This document shows, in pieces, positions 31,147 to 39,280 of a stretch of DNA of 40,545 nucleotides. Positions within the stretch are counted from its first letter, which is position 1, and every line of letters starts with the position of its first letter. The stretch is from Lactiplantibacillus dongliensis (GTDB lineage: Bacteria; Bacillota; Bacilli; Lactobacillales; Lactobacillaceae): contig NZ_BJDK01000033.1 in NCBI RefSeq assembly GCF_005405105.1, positions 1 to 40,545 of the forward strand, in the 5' to 3' direction. Position numbers and translations under genes: made by a program. The notes beneath the pieces are model-generated. The model ran no database searches, was not told the origin of the DNA, and saw only the letters and a list, made by a program, of their open reading frames with translations.

Positions 31147-33474
31147 ATGCTTGAATTAACCCACATTAAGAAGTATTACCACGTTGGTGATTCGGTCACC
31201 AAAGCGCTCGATGATGTGTCGGTCGCGTTTCGTAAGCAAGAATTCGTCGCCATCTTAGGCCCGAGTGGTTCCGGGAAGACCACCATGTTGAACGGTATTG
31301 GTGGGCTGGATGTCTACGATTCTGGGGATTTAGTCATTAAAGGTAAATCAACGAAAGATTTCAAAGATAGCGATTGGGACGCTTACCGAAATAATTCCGT
31401 GGGCTTTATCTTCCAGAGTTACAACATTATTGGCCATTTAAGCATTCTCGATAATGTTGAGATGGGGATGACCCTAAGTGGCGTCGGTAATGCGGAAAAG
31501 AAAGCTAAAGCTAAAAAAGCGCTCGAACGGGTTGGTTTAGGGCCACATATGAATAAACGGCCAAACCAACTTTCAGGTGGACAGATGCAACGAGTTGCGA
31601 TTGCTCGGGCGATTGCTAATGATCCTGAAATCTTACTCTGTGATGAACCCACGGGGGCCTTAGATACTGAGACTAGTGTTCAAATTATGGACCTAATCAA
31701 AGAACTTTCGGCGGAACGCCTGGTGATTATGGTCACCCATAATCCGGAATTAGCGCAAGAATATGCGAACCGGATTATCGAATTCGCTGATGGGAAGATT
31801 CAACACGATTCGAATCCCTTCAACGAGACCGAAGCCGACGAGACGTTTGCCTTAAAGAAGACTAAGATGACGTTCTGGACCGCCTTAAAGTTATCATTCA
31901 CCAACATTAAGACGAAAAAGGGGCGGACAGCGTTAACCGCGTTTGCCTCCAGTATTGGGATTATTGGGATTGCGATTGTCTTAGCGCTATCCAATGGGTT
32001 CCAAAAGCAGATTGATAAAACGCAGAGTAACACTTTAGCGCAAATGCCGATTACAATCTCGCAAGTGGTTTCGAGTCAAACCGGAACCCCTAAAGCAACG
32101 ATCAAAGCAGCCAAATCAGGGTCGGTTAGAGCTAAAACGAGTCAAGCTGATCAAGCCACCCACACGAATAAGTTAACGAAGCGTTACTTGACGTATATTA
32201 AGGATTTGAATCCAGATTTAAGTAAAAACGTCACTTATACGTATTCGACTGGGATGAACTTGATTCGCCAAGTCGATGGCAAGACTAAGTCCGTGTCATT
32301 CTCTAATCAGAATAGTAAGAATGGCTCCGCGGGCAGTGCTTCTGCCGCGATGGCCAGTGCGACTGGGGTTGGGACCTCCGTTTATCCGAGTGCGAACCAA
32401 GGTAAGAATAGTTTACTCAAGAAGCATTACAGTGTCTTAGCCGGTAAGTATCCAACGAAAGCCAGTGAAGTCGTCTTGATTACGGATCGTAAAAATACGA
32501 CCAATATCAATGCCCTAAAGAACTTGGGTTATGACGTGAAGTCGAATCAAAACTTGAGCTATAGCAAGTTAGTTGGAACGACGATTAAGGTCGTTGCCAA
32601 TAATGATTACTACCAAGAATTACCAACTGGCAACTATTTGCCGAATAAGTTGACCAAGTCGATGTACAACAAGTCAGCTAATCAGACGATTAAAGTTGTC
32701 GGCATCTTAAAGGCGAAGAATAAGGATTCAGAGAATGTGTTGGCAACTGGGATTGCGTACAGTGACCAACTATCAAAGAATATTATTCAAGCTAACAAGG
32801 ATTCCAAGATTGTTAAAGCTCAAAAGCAGAGTGATACGAATGTTATGACCGGGGCTAAGGTCGATAGTGACACCAAGACCAGCTTAATCAGTTATCTTGG
32901 CGGATCCTCAACGCCGGCTAGTATCTTGATCTATCCGAATAGTTTCAAGAACAAGGACAAAGTCTTGAAATACTTGGATAAATATAATAAAGGTAAATCC
33001 AAAGCCAACAAAGTGGTTTATACCGACTTAGCTGGGACGGTTTCAACCTTAACGGGTGGCTTGATGGACGCGATTACGTACGTCTTGATTGCCTTTGCCG
33101 GGATTTCGTTAGTTACGAGTATGATTATGATTGCGATTATCACGTATACTTCCGTTCTGGAACGAACTAAGGAAATCGGGATTCTAAAGGCCTTAGGGGC
33201 ACGGAAGAAAGATATTACCCGGGTGTTCGATGCTGAAACCGTGATTCTTGGGGTCGCCTCAGGAGTTCTCGGGGTCTTGATTGCGTGGGCGATTACGTTC
33301 CCAACCAATACCATTTTGAGTAACATTACTGGTTTGGGCAATGTCGCCCAGTTAAATCCAGTCCATGCGATTGTCTTGATCATCATTAGTACCGTCTTGA
33401 CGGTCTTAGGTGGTCACATTCCTGCACGGATGGCTGCGAAGAAAGATGCAGCGACCGCGTTACGTTCAGAATAA
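31147..33474 (+). CDS. MacB/FtsX-type ABC exporter, fused ATPase and permease
   Basis: A 775-residue protein: an N-terminal ABC ATPase with Walker [10 protein letters not shown] at 38-46, signature LSGGQ at about 142, Walker B LLCDEP at about 163 and the switch His of VTHNPE; then a first membrane helix near 265-285, an extracellular Ser/Thr/Lys-rich domain of about 350 residues, and three C-terminal helices of FtsX type ([20 protein letters not shown], with [19 protein letters not shown]). Such mechanotransmission transporters export or extract peptides and antimicrobials, or signal through partners. All parts are on one chain, and no third component lies nearby. AAGGA precedes ATG 31147. 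The divergent TetR gene suggests induction by a ligand. Confidence 0.88.
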   Translation: MLELTHIKKYYHVGDSVTKALDDVSVAFRKQEFVAILGPSGSGKTTMLNGIGGLDVYDSGDLVIKGKSTKDFKDSDWDAYRNNSVGFIFQSYNIIGHLSILDNVEMGMTLSGVGNAEKKAKAKKALERVGLGPHMNKRPNQLSGGQMQRVAIARAIANDPEILLCDEPTGALDTETSVQIMDLIKELSAERLVIMVTHNPELAQEYANRIIEFADGKIQHDSNPFNETEADETFALKKTKMTFWTALKLSFTNIKTKKGRTALTAFASSIGIIGIAIVLALSNGFQKQIDKTQSNTLAQMPITISQVVSSQTGTPKATIKAAKSGSVRAKTSQADQATHTNKLTKRYLTYIKDLNPDLSKNVTYTYSTGMNLIRQVDGKTKSVSFSNQNSKNGSAGSASAAMASATGVGTSVYPSANQGKNSLLKKHYSVLAGKYPTKASEVVLITDRKNTTNINALKNLGYDVKSNQNLSYSKLVGTTIKVVANNDYYQELPTGNYLPNKLTKSMYNKSANQTIKVVGILKAKNKDSENVLATGIAYSDQLSKNIIQANKDSKIVKAQKQSDTNVMTGAKVDSDTKTSLISYLGGSSTPASILIYPNSFKNKDKVLKYLDKYNKGKSKANKVVYTDLAGTVSTLTGGLMDAITYVLIAFAGISLVTSMIMIAIITYTSVLERTKEIGILKALGARKKDITRVFDAETVILGVASGVLGVLIAWAITFPTNTILSNITGLGNVAQLNPVHAIVLIIISTVLTVLGGHIPARMAAKKDAATALRSE

Positions 33475-33486
33475 TCAGTCCTTACT

Positions 33487-33521
33487 AAAACGTCTAACCT
33501 TAATTGGTTGGACGTTTTTTT
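33487..33521 (+). terminator. Terminator of the ABC exporter gene
   Basis: AACGTCTAACC pairs with GGTTGGACGTT with one wobble pair, followed by a T-run. Confidence 0.85.
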
Positions 33522-33669
33522 GTTTAGCAACCCGCTGATTCCAGTTCTACGCTGAAATAAATTTTATTAAGCTAAGGTAAAATCCAGCTGAATAAAACAA
33601 ATTAATTTTGAATATTGACGATTATTAGTCATTAACTGATGTTATCAGGGGAATGCCGGCTGATAAAGG

Positions 33670-33693
33670 GGCTAAAAAAAACTTTTTTTAGCC
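33670..33693. repeat. A/T-tract hairpin
   Basis: GGCTAAAAAAA (33670-33680) pairs with TTTTTTTAGCC (33683-33693) with only two unpaired central bases. A DNA cruciform, a bent A-tract or a weak terminator are possible. Confidence 0.5.
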
Positions 33694-33806
33694 GTAATTG
33701 GCCTAGACTAGCTGTGAAACCATTGATAGTCCTGAATATTTGACTGCTTATTATATTATAACTATTAAAAATATGACTACTTTATGAATTAATGGTGATA
33801 AAAATA

Positions 33807-33834
33807 TTGATATTAAAAATTAACGTGGTAAACT
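33807..33834 (+). promoter_or_regulatory. Promoter of csc cluster 3
   Basis: TTGATA (33807-33812) and TAAACT (33829-33834) are 16 bases apart, 36 bases before the start codon. Confidence 0.55.
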
Positions 33835-33870
33835 ATGTTAGCAGGTCAATTGAAAAGGGGATAACTAGTT

Positions 33871-34605
33871 ATGAAAAAAGGACTTAAAACGTTATTAATG
33901 AGCAGTGCATTATTGTTGGCAGTTGCCGCACCATTGGCAGCTAACGCGGATACATCAACTGATATTGGGAATGGTAGTGGGTCAACTGACGTTAGCGCGA
34001 CTTTTGAAAAGAGTACGCAAACCGTAACTCCAGTTAACCCTGATAAACCTGGTACAACTGATAATAGCGGTGATGGCGGTAACGGTGCGGCTGCCGGTGG
34101 CGATCTTTCGTTAATTTACGTCACTAACAAATTAGATTTCGGTTCACACGAAATTGATGTGGCGAACGATCAGACGTATGCCGCTAACTACACTGATGCT
34201 GATACGACGAAGAGTGCCGATGTCAGCAGTCTTTGGAACAATAAGGCCGTTGTCGAAGTTTCCGATGTGCGTGGGACGAACGCCGGCTGGAACTTAACGG
34301 TTTCAGGGACCGCTTTGACGGGTACTGATGGCACCATCTTGAAGGGGGCCACGCTAGCCTTACCAACTGGGACGTTAGCGAACACTGGTAGTGGCAACAA
34401 TGGCACAAGTAGTGTTGCCGTTACCAATGCGTTGGACACCGCCGCGGCGCAAGTCTTAACCGCTGGCAAAGATGCCGGTGCCGGGATCACCACTGATCAA
34501 TTGAATCCTAGTGATATCAAATTGACAGTTCCCGCTAACCAAGCCAAAGCGCAAGGTTACACGACTAAATTAACTTGGAACTTAAGCGATACACCAGCAA
34601 GCTAA
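33871..34605 (+). CDS. cscB: WxL-domain surface protein (CscB-like)
   Basis: A 244-residue secreted protein: a signal peptide ending NAD (about 26), a Gly/Asp/Thr/Pro linker (to about 75), and a WxL domain with the first motif WNL after RGTNAG at about 139 and LTWNL at 234-238 near the end. It should bind peptidoglycan non-covalently. It closely resembles the WxL protein at 841-1461 (shared VxDxRGTxAGW block and C-terminal LTWxLxxTP), pointing to duplication of whole clusters. AAAAGGGGA precedes the ATG. It is followed by the CscA-, CscD- and CscC-like genes. Confidence 0.87.
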   Translation: MKKGLKTLLMSSALLLAVAAPLAANADTSTDIGNGSGSTDVSATFEKSTQTVTPVNPDKPGTTDNSGDGGNGAAAGGDLSLIYVTNKLDFGSHEIDVANDQTYAANYTDADTTKSADVSSLWNNKAVVEVSDVRGTNAGWNLTVSGTALTGTDGTILKGATLALPTGTLANTGSGNNGTSSVAVTNALDTAAAQVLTAGKDAGAGITTDQLNPSDIKLTVPANQAKAQGYTTKLTWNLSDTPAS

Positions 34606-34842
34606 ACATGAAAAACGTTAAAGGTGGCACTGTGCAAACGGGGCGACCTTTTACTTACATAGAGGTACCGATATGGTTTCAGATTGCTTTCACTACGATG
34701 CAACTAGTTTGAACTAGCGGTTACCAGACGCTTGGTTGGTTTAGATGGCCACCCTGGTCCGGCCGCCGTTAATCAGCAGTGGTCCGGGAATCACCCAGCG
34801 TAAAAAATTAAAGATCACATTTTGAGAGGGGCAGACGAATTG
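34606..34842 (+). other. Spacer within csc cluster 3
   Basis: This 237-base gap contains an imperfect hairpin with AAAGGT (34619-34624) and ACCTTT (34646-34651) that could attenuate transcription after cscB. It also contains CTAGTTTGAACTAG, an inverted repeat near 34707-34720, and two GGTCCGG copies. Part of it resembles the start of the structured element at 19701, but too weakly to call. Confidence 0.35.
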
Positions 34843-35889
34843 ATGCAATGGATGAAGAAGTTAGCTTGGGGAGGCGCATTGGTGGCGGCTGGCATGAGTT
34901 TTAGTCTCACCGCTCAAGCAGCGAAGACGACTCAAAGTAATGAGATTGGGTTTAGTGTTGCCGCCAAGCTACCTAAGAATCAACTACATGCCAAGAATTC
35001 ATTTTTTGATTTAAAGATGACGCCGGGGAAGACGCAGACGTTGAAGACGGTCATTTATAACGTCACGAATCGGGATATTAAAGTGAAGACGGCCATCCAT
35101 ACGGCTTATACCAATAGTAACGGGGTGATTGAATATGTCACGCCAACTAAAGAGTTCGATGCATCACTCGATTATCAAATGAGTCAGTTGACGAAAATCA
35201 ATGGTGCCAAAACGGTCACGGTACCGGCAAATGGGTCTAAAGTCGTGACGGCCACCGTTAAGATGCCGACTACCAAAGTTAATGGGGTGATTTTAGGCGG
35301 TTGGTACTTTAAGCGAGTTGATCAAAAAGTCACCGGTACGGTTAAGGGGTCGATGAATATTAGTAATCAATATTCGTATGTGATTGGCCTGAAGTATACG
35401 GAAGGGACCGTTCCGCAGCCAAACTTAAAGTTAGCTAAAGTGACAGCTGGCATGCGTAACTATCATCGCGGCATTTTTCCAGAACTACGTAATACCGCGG
35501 CCGTGATTATTCCCAATTTGACGATGAAGACGACCATTACGAGTCAAAATAGCGGCAAAGTTGTGAAATCAGCGAAAAAGGCCAATGTTCAAATGGCACC
35601 TAATTCAACTTTTGATTATCCGATGTTGTTAGGCAAGACTGAGTTACAAGCCGGTAATTATCATTTGCACATGGTCGTTAAGAATACGGACCATCGTTGG
35701 GTCTTTGATCGTGATTTTAAGATTAGTAACGCCGATGCCAAGAAGTATAATCGGCAGTCAGTTGATAATAGCGGCATTAATGTCATTTGGTTTGTAGTTC
35801 TCGGTGCCTTAGGGATGTTTGTCTTAATGCTGCTAGGGTTATGGTTATTCTTCTGGTTACGAAAACGACGTCAGTCAAAAGCACAATAA
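34843..35889 (+). CDS. cscA: DUF916/DUF3324 surface protein (CscA-like)
   Basis: A 348-residue protein: signal peptide ending AQA (about 27), DUF916 and DUF3324 regions (NSFFDLKMTPGKTQTLKTVI, RNTAAVIIPNL, VQMAPNSTFDYPM), one C-terminal membrane helix (about 315-338) and a basic tail. It is the membrane-held partner of the WxL proteins of this cluster. ATG 34843 is used; GAGGGG (34826-34831) lies eleven bases upstream, so TTG 34840 at eight bases is an equal alternative. The spacing to cscD is 15 bases. Confidence 0.87.
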   Translation: MQWMKKLAWGGALVAAGMSFSLTAQAAKTTQSNEIGFSVAAKLPKNQLHAKNSFFDLKMTPGKTQTLKTVIYNVTNRDIKVKTAIHTAYTNSNGVIEYVTPTKEFDASLDYQMSQLTKINGAKTVTVPANGSKVVTATVKMPTTKVNGVILGGWYFKRVDQKVTGTVKGSMNISNQYSYVIGLKYTEGTVPQPNLKLAKVTAGMRNYHRGIFPELRNTAAVIIPNLTMKTTITSQNSGKVVKSAKKANVQMAPNSTFDYPMLLGKTELQAGNYHLHMVVKNTDHRWVFDRDFKISNADAKKYNRQSVDNSGINVIWFVVLGALGMFVLMLLGLWLFFWLRKRRQSKAQ

Positions 35890-35904
35890 AGGAGGGTCCC
35901 GTTC

Positions 35905-36300
35905 ATGCGCAGAATTAGTTTAATTGGTCTAATTGGATTGTTATTAGTACTGGGTTTGAGTAGTTCGGTCTGGGCGGCGCAATCCTCACAGACTGAGTTA
36001 TCAGTATCCTTTTATAATGATCCAACGACGGTTAGCGGGGCGCGATTAAATCCGGGCATCCCGGATGGACGGACGGCGTATCGGGTGCCGGCGCGACCAA
36101 CGACGACTGCTAAGCGGCCACAGTCGACCAGTACAGGCCATTTTGGCGCTTGGATTCAAGCGGTTCGGCGGGGCCGATTACCACAAACCAGTGCCTACCG
36201 TAATGTTTATCTAGGTTTAATTGGCGGCTTGTTACTCGTGATTGCTGGCTTAATGGTGATTATTTGGCGACAATGGCGGCAATTACGAAAGCGGGTGTAG
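35905..36300 (+). CDS. cscD: CscD-like small LPXTG wall-anchored protein
   Basis: A 131-residue secreted protein: signal peptide ending WAA (about 25), a Pro/Thr/Arg-rich middle, and LPQTS at 92-96 followed by a hydrophobic helix and a basic tail. It has the same length and plan as the protein at 449-844, including an early RFYRS- or SFYND-like FY pair. Sortase should attach it to the wall, where it may tie the complex down. AAGGAGGG precedes the ATG. It lies between the CscA-like and CscC-like genes, with a three-base gap to the latter. Confidence 0.82.
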   Translation: MRRISLIGLIGLLLVLGLSSSVWAAQSSQTELSVSFYNDPTTVSGARLNPGIPDGRTAYRVPARPTTTAKRPQSTSTGHFGAWIQAVRRGRLPQTSAYRNVYLGLIGGLLLVIAGLMVIIWRQWRQLRKRV

Positions 36301-36303
36301 GCG

Positions 36304-37791
36304 ATGCAACAATTCAGACGATTATTAACGCCAATCAGCTTATTACTAGTCGGCTTCATGGCGATGACTTGGCCGTCACAAGTTAGTCACGCCGCTACCG
36401 GCATGACCAATGTGATGACTGGGACCACGTTTGTCCCCAAGCCTAGTGGGAATTCGTTAACGGATACAGGTGGCTCATTGGCGTATCCAACACTGGAAGC
36501 CGTCACCGCTAATAATCTTGAAAACGGCCGGTTGACTACTAAAACGACCCAAATTGCCATTACCTTTTCAGATACGGTTACCATGAATACGAAGTATGTG
36601 AAGATTAATGATTTTTATTATGATGTGATGACTGCCGGCGGGGTGTCACTGCGAACTAATGGCCCGGAGATTATCGGGACGAATACGACTAGTATTAATT
36701 TAGGGAGTGGCAAGACGCAGACGATTTCGGTTGATCTTTCGCATTTAAAGGATGTTTTGCCCGTGTATATCGGTTTTCGGTATACGCCATCCACGTTTCC
36801 TAATCTAAACGTTGGTTACCAATTTGGCTCATTTACGGCTGATGCCACGGTTAGTGCCACCATTAAGCCAACGATTACGGGGAGTTTGACGAGTAAAGAT
36901 ACGGTGATTAAGGGAACGGGTTCTTACGCTGGCGATACGATTTCTAGCGACGTGAATGGTGTGACGACCACGGTTGGTAGTGATAAGACCTATACGTTGG
37001 ATTTGGGCAGTGCGTTAGGTAGCACTAGCAGCGTGAAGATTACTGAAAGTAATAGTAATGGGGATAGCGGTTCGGTGACTGGCAATGTGGCCCAGAAAAG
37101 TCTGGATCTAAAAGTTGCCAATGCCACGATTGCGGCTGGACCCAATGACGTAGCAACCGAGATGAGTGATAGTGAAGTGCTGACTTGGTTAACCAAGCAA
37201 ATTGAGCCGACCGCTACTTTTTCAGATGGTAGTAGCACGGCGGATGTCACGTATCAGACGGATGAGACGGGTTTAGCGGCTAAAATCGCTGCGTTGGGCA
37301 GTGGTGATAGCATTAACGTTGAGGTGTATGCACAAGTTGGCACGACCAAGTCCAGTCCGCAGACCATCACGATTAAAAAGACCGCTGGAACCTTAAGCTT
37401 TGGCCCGATTAGTGGCAGTATTGGGTTTGGGACGTTGGCGATTCCAACTAAGGAAGCCATTTATCAACCAAGTAGTAAGTGGGAAGTTAATATCAGTGAT
37501 ACTCGGGCAACCGGCTCAAAATGGTATGTCTATGCGAGTGCAACACCATTGAAGTCCGATAGTCATACCTTAAAAGGGGATTTGGTCTATCAAGATGGGG
37601 CTAATCAAGCGGTATTGACGAACCAATCGATGCTGGTGGCGAGCGGTGCGCGGGGGACTGCTAACACGACTGCCGTGACAAGTGACTGGTCGAGTACCAA
37701 AGGCATCTTCTTAGATGTTCAACCAAGCGTGTACGCCGATAGTTACCAAGGTAAAGTGAATTGGAGTTTACAATCAACACCGACTGAATAG
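36304..37791 (+). CDS. cscC: Large WxL-domain surface protein (CscC-like)
   Basis: A 495-residue secreted protein: signal peptide ending SHA (about 30), an N-terminal beta-rich domain (about 45-185), a short Ig-like repeat region (SLTSKDTVIKGTGSYAGDTI, about 195-270), a further Thr/Ser-rich domain, and a C-terminal WxL domain with WYV at about 407 and VNWSL at 484-488. The WxL part fixes it to peptidoglycan; the N-terminal part is the likely ligand-binding end, target unknown. It is the last gene of the cluster. The binding site before ATG is weak (AAAGCGGGTG), so coupling to cscD is likely. It is followed by a strong terminator. Confidence 0.82.
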   Translation: MQQFRRLLTPISLLLVGFMAMTWPSQVSHAATGMTNVMTGTTFVPKPSGNSLTDTGGSLAYPTLEAVTANNLENGRLTTKTTQIAITFSDTVTMNTKYVKINDFYYDVMTAGGVSLRTNGPEIIGTNTTSINLGSGKTQTISVDLSHLKDVLPVYIGFRYTPSTFPNLNVGYQFGSFTADATVSATIKPTITGSLTSKDTVIKGTGSYAGDTISSDVNGVTTTVGSDKTYTLDLGSALGSTSSVKITESNSNGDSGSVTGNVAQKSLDLKVANATIAAGPNDVATEMSDSEVLTWLTKQIEPTATFSDGSSTADVTYQTDETGLAAKIAALGSGDSINVEVYAQVGTTKSSPQTITIKKTAGTLSFGPISGSIGFGTLAIPTKEAIYQPSSKWEVNISDTRATGSKWYVYASATPLKSDSHTLKGDLVYQDGANQAVLTNQSMLVASGARGTANTTAVTSDWSSTKGIFLDVQPSVYADSYQGKVNWSLQSTPTE

Positions 37792-37797
37792 GCAACT

Positions 37798-37835
37798 AAA
37801 AAAGTTCTAAGTCAGGTCGACTTGGAACTTTTTTT
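37798..37835. terminator. Bidirectional terminator at the end of csc cluster 3
   Basis: AAAAAAGTTCTAAGT (37798-37812) pairs with ACTTGGAACTTTTTTT (37820-37835), with one wobble pair. A and T tracts on the two sides let it work for both converging genes. Confidence 0.88.
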
Positions 37836-37839
37836 GCGT

Positions 37840-38112
37840 CTAACTAGCGAGTGGCGTTTGTTTTGGTAACGCCGCTAACTGTTGGTCGGTTAATGGAATG
37901 GCTTTATCAAAGTGAAAGTCGCCGGACATTTCTGTCTGGGAGGAGGCTTGATAGACTTTGATGACGTGGTCAGCGAGGTCTAATTGATAGACGGTTCGCT
38001 GACCGTCGACGTCCACGCACAACGCAGTACTCTCAAATTCTTCCCAATGAAAGGCTTGCTGTGGTAGGACTTTGATGGTTTGTAAATAGTGCACTAACAT
38101 ATTTGGGCTCAT
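37840..38112 (-). CDS. Small protein of unknown function
   Basis: A 90-residue soluble protein without signal peptide or membrane helix, with a regular beta-rich central part (STALCVDVDGQRTVYQLDLA) and a Gln/Leu-rich end. I do not recognise the family. AAGGGAG (38122-38128) lies nine bases before the ATG, and the gene shares a bidirectional terminator with csc cluster 3, so it is likely real. No context hints at a function. Confidence 0.65.
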   Translation of the reverse strand: MSPNMLVHYLQTIKVLPQQAFHWEEFESTALCVDVDGQRTVYQLDLADHVIKVYQASSQTEMSGDFHFDKAIPLTDQQLAALPKQTPLAS

Positions 38113-38348
38113 TAAAGATGACTCCCTTCACTTGCTGAACCGCGTCTATTATAGTTCCTTTGTAAGCCAATTCAAAATATTTAGGACTACCTAAAACCAG
38201 AATGCTAAAAAAGGTACTGACGTTTGGTGTTAGTTAGATTATGATTGAACCAGTAGACGGTAATTTTAACCAGCACTAAATGTATCTTATATAGAAGCTT
38301 TTTAATTTAAAACTGAAGCACAGTTAGTTGAAAGTGAGTTGGAAATCA

Positions 38349-38999
38349 ATGTTAAAAGACAAACAGATTGCTTGGGCGATTCATCAAATGGAAGCGGATA
38401 TTGGGCCAGTGGGGCCATCGCTAGATTCACGCACGCCTTTTCAATATTTAGTTTCTGTCATTTTGAGCGCGCAAGCAACCGATGTATCGGTCAATAAGGT
38501 GACACCAATTTTGTTTGACCGCTATCCAGAGCCGAAAGATTTAATGATTGCGGATGTGACCGAAGTGGAGCAAATTATTAAAAGTGTGGGGTTATTCCAT
38601 AACAAAGCGAAGAACATTATCAAAACGGCCCGCATTGTTCATGAAGACTTGCATGACGTCGTACCAACGGATCGCAAAGGCATTATGGCGTTGCCGGGAG
38701 CAGGTCGTAAGACGGCGAACGTGGTGTTGAGCGATGTGTTTGAGCAAAATACGTTTGCGGTTGATACGCACGTCTCGGCCATTTCCAAACGGCTACATTT
38801 CGTCTCACAATCAGCCACACCTTTGCAGGTGGAAACGAAGATTGTTGGTGCCTTGCAGCCAGAAGAGTTGCATCAAGCGCATCATACGATGATTGAGTAT
38901 GGACGTAAGTACTCAATGAAATTGGCGCCGGATAAAGAGGTTTGTCAATTGATTATTGATTGCGATAAGTTGAATGAGGAAAATGAATCGGGATTATAA
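38349..38999 (+). CDS. nth: Endonuclease III family DNA glycosylase lacking part of the Fe-S site
   Basis: A 216-residue base-excision repair enzyme: TPFQYLVSVILSAQATD at the start, the helix-hairpin-helix LPGAGRKTANVVL with catalytic Lys121, and the catalytic Asp139 in VDTHVSAISKRL. It should cut oxidised pyrimidines and nick the strand as a lyase. In Escherichia coli Nth four cysteines near the C-terminus hold a 4Fe-4S cluster; here only two remain (CQLIIDC) and the other two positions are non-cysteine, so the cluster is probably absent. ATG 38349 is chosen with a weak AAGTGAG site; TTG 38328 is an alternative. A canonical nth may exist elsewhere. Confidence 0.87.
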   Translation: MLKDKQIAWAIHQMEADIGPVGPSLDSRTPFQYLVSVILSAQATDVSVNKVTPILFDRYPEPKDLMIADVTEVEQIIKSVGLFHNKAKNIIKTARIVHEDLHDVVPTDRKGIMALPGAGRKTANVVLSDVFEQNTFAVDTHVSAISKRLHFVSQSATPLQVETKIVGALQPEELHQAHHTMIEYGRKYSMKLAPDKEVCQLIIDCDKLNEENESGL

Positions 39000-39057
39000 G
39001 TTGCTGGCGAAGACTTAAAAAAGTACCATTTTTTGACTATTGCTGTAATTATATCGA

Positions 39058-39095
39058 AGTAACATTCAAAAATCGGCTGTTTTTTGAATGTTACT
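39058..39095. repeat. Palindrome 1 upstream of the Fic gene
   Basis: AGTAACATTCAAAAA (39058-39072) pairs with TTTTTGAATGTTACT (39081-39095), fifteen base pairs. T-rich sequence follows, so it may also end nth transcripts. Its inner arms recur in palindrome 2. Confidence 0.75.
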
Positions 39096-39111
39096 TTTAT
39101 TTTACGGGTTT

Positions 39112-39143
39112 AACATTCAAAAAATGGCTATTTTTTGAATGTT
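39112..39143. repeat. Palindrome 2 upstream of the Fic gene
   Basis: AACATTCAAAAAA (39112-39124) pairs with TTTTTTGAATGTT (39131-39143) around a six-base centre. The arms are the same as in palindrome 1 and the centres are about 51 bases apart, close to five helical turns. No long T-run follows, so terminator use is unlikely. Confidence 0.75.
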
Positions 39144-39280
39144 GTGGTTAACTTAAGCTACTAAGATTATAAAAACAGTGATTTTTAGCAAGTGGGTTCA
39201 TTTATAAAGGATTAATTGGATTGGTTTAATGCTTAAAAGTTTACCTTTTGGCCGATTCTGGAAATGGAAGTGACTGATAA

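Larger units (their letters stand above)
33522..33870 (+). other. AT-rich region upstream of csc cluster 3
   Basis: No open frame with a ribosome binding site is visible. It holds a striking A/T hairpin at 33670-33693 and a promoter at 33807-33834, listed separately. Confidence 0.45.

Noticed and set aside
34681-34800. Possible fourth copy of the structured element
   Set aside because: Only AACTAGTTTGA and GGTTGG are shared, the spacing differs, and the local CTAGTT/AACTAG repeat explains part of the match.
39058-39143. CRISPR array or site-specific recombination site
   Set aside because: Only two palindromic units with no equal spacers, no cas or recombinase gene nearby.
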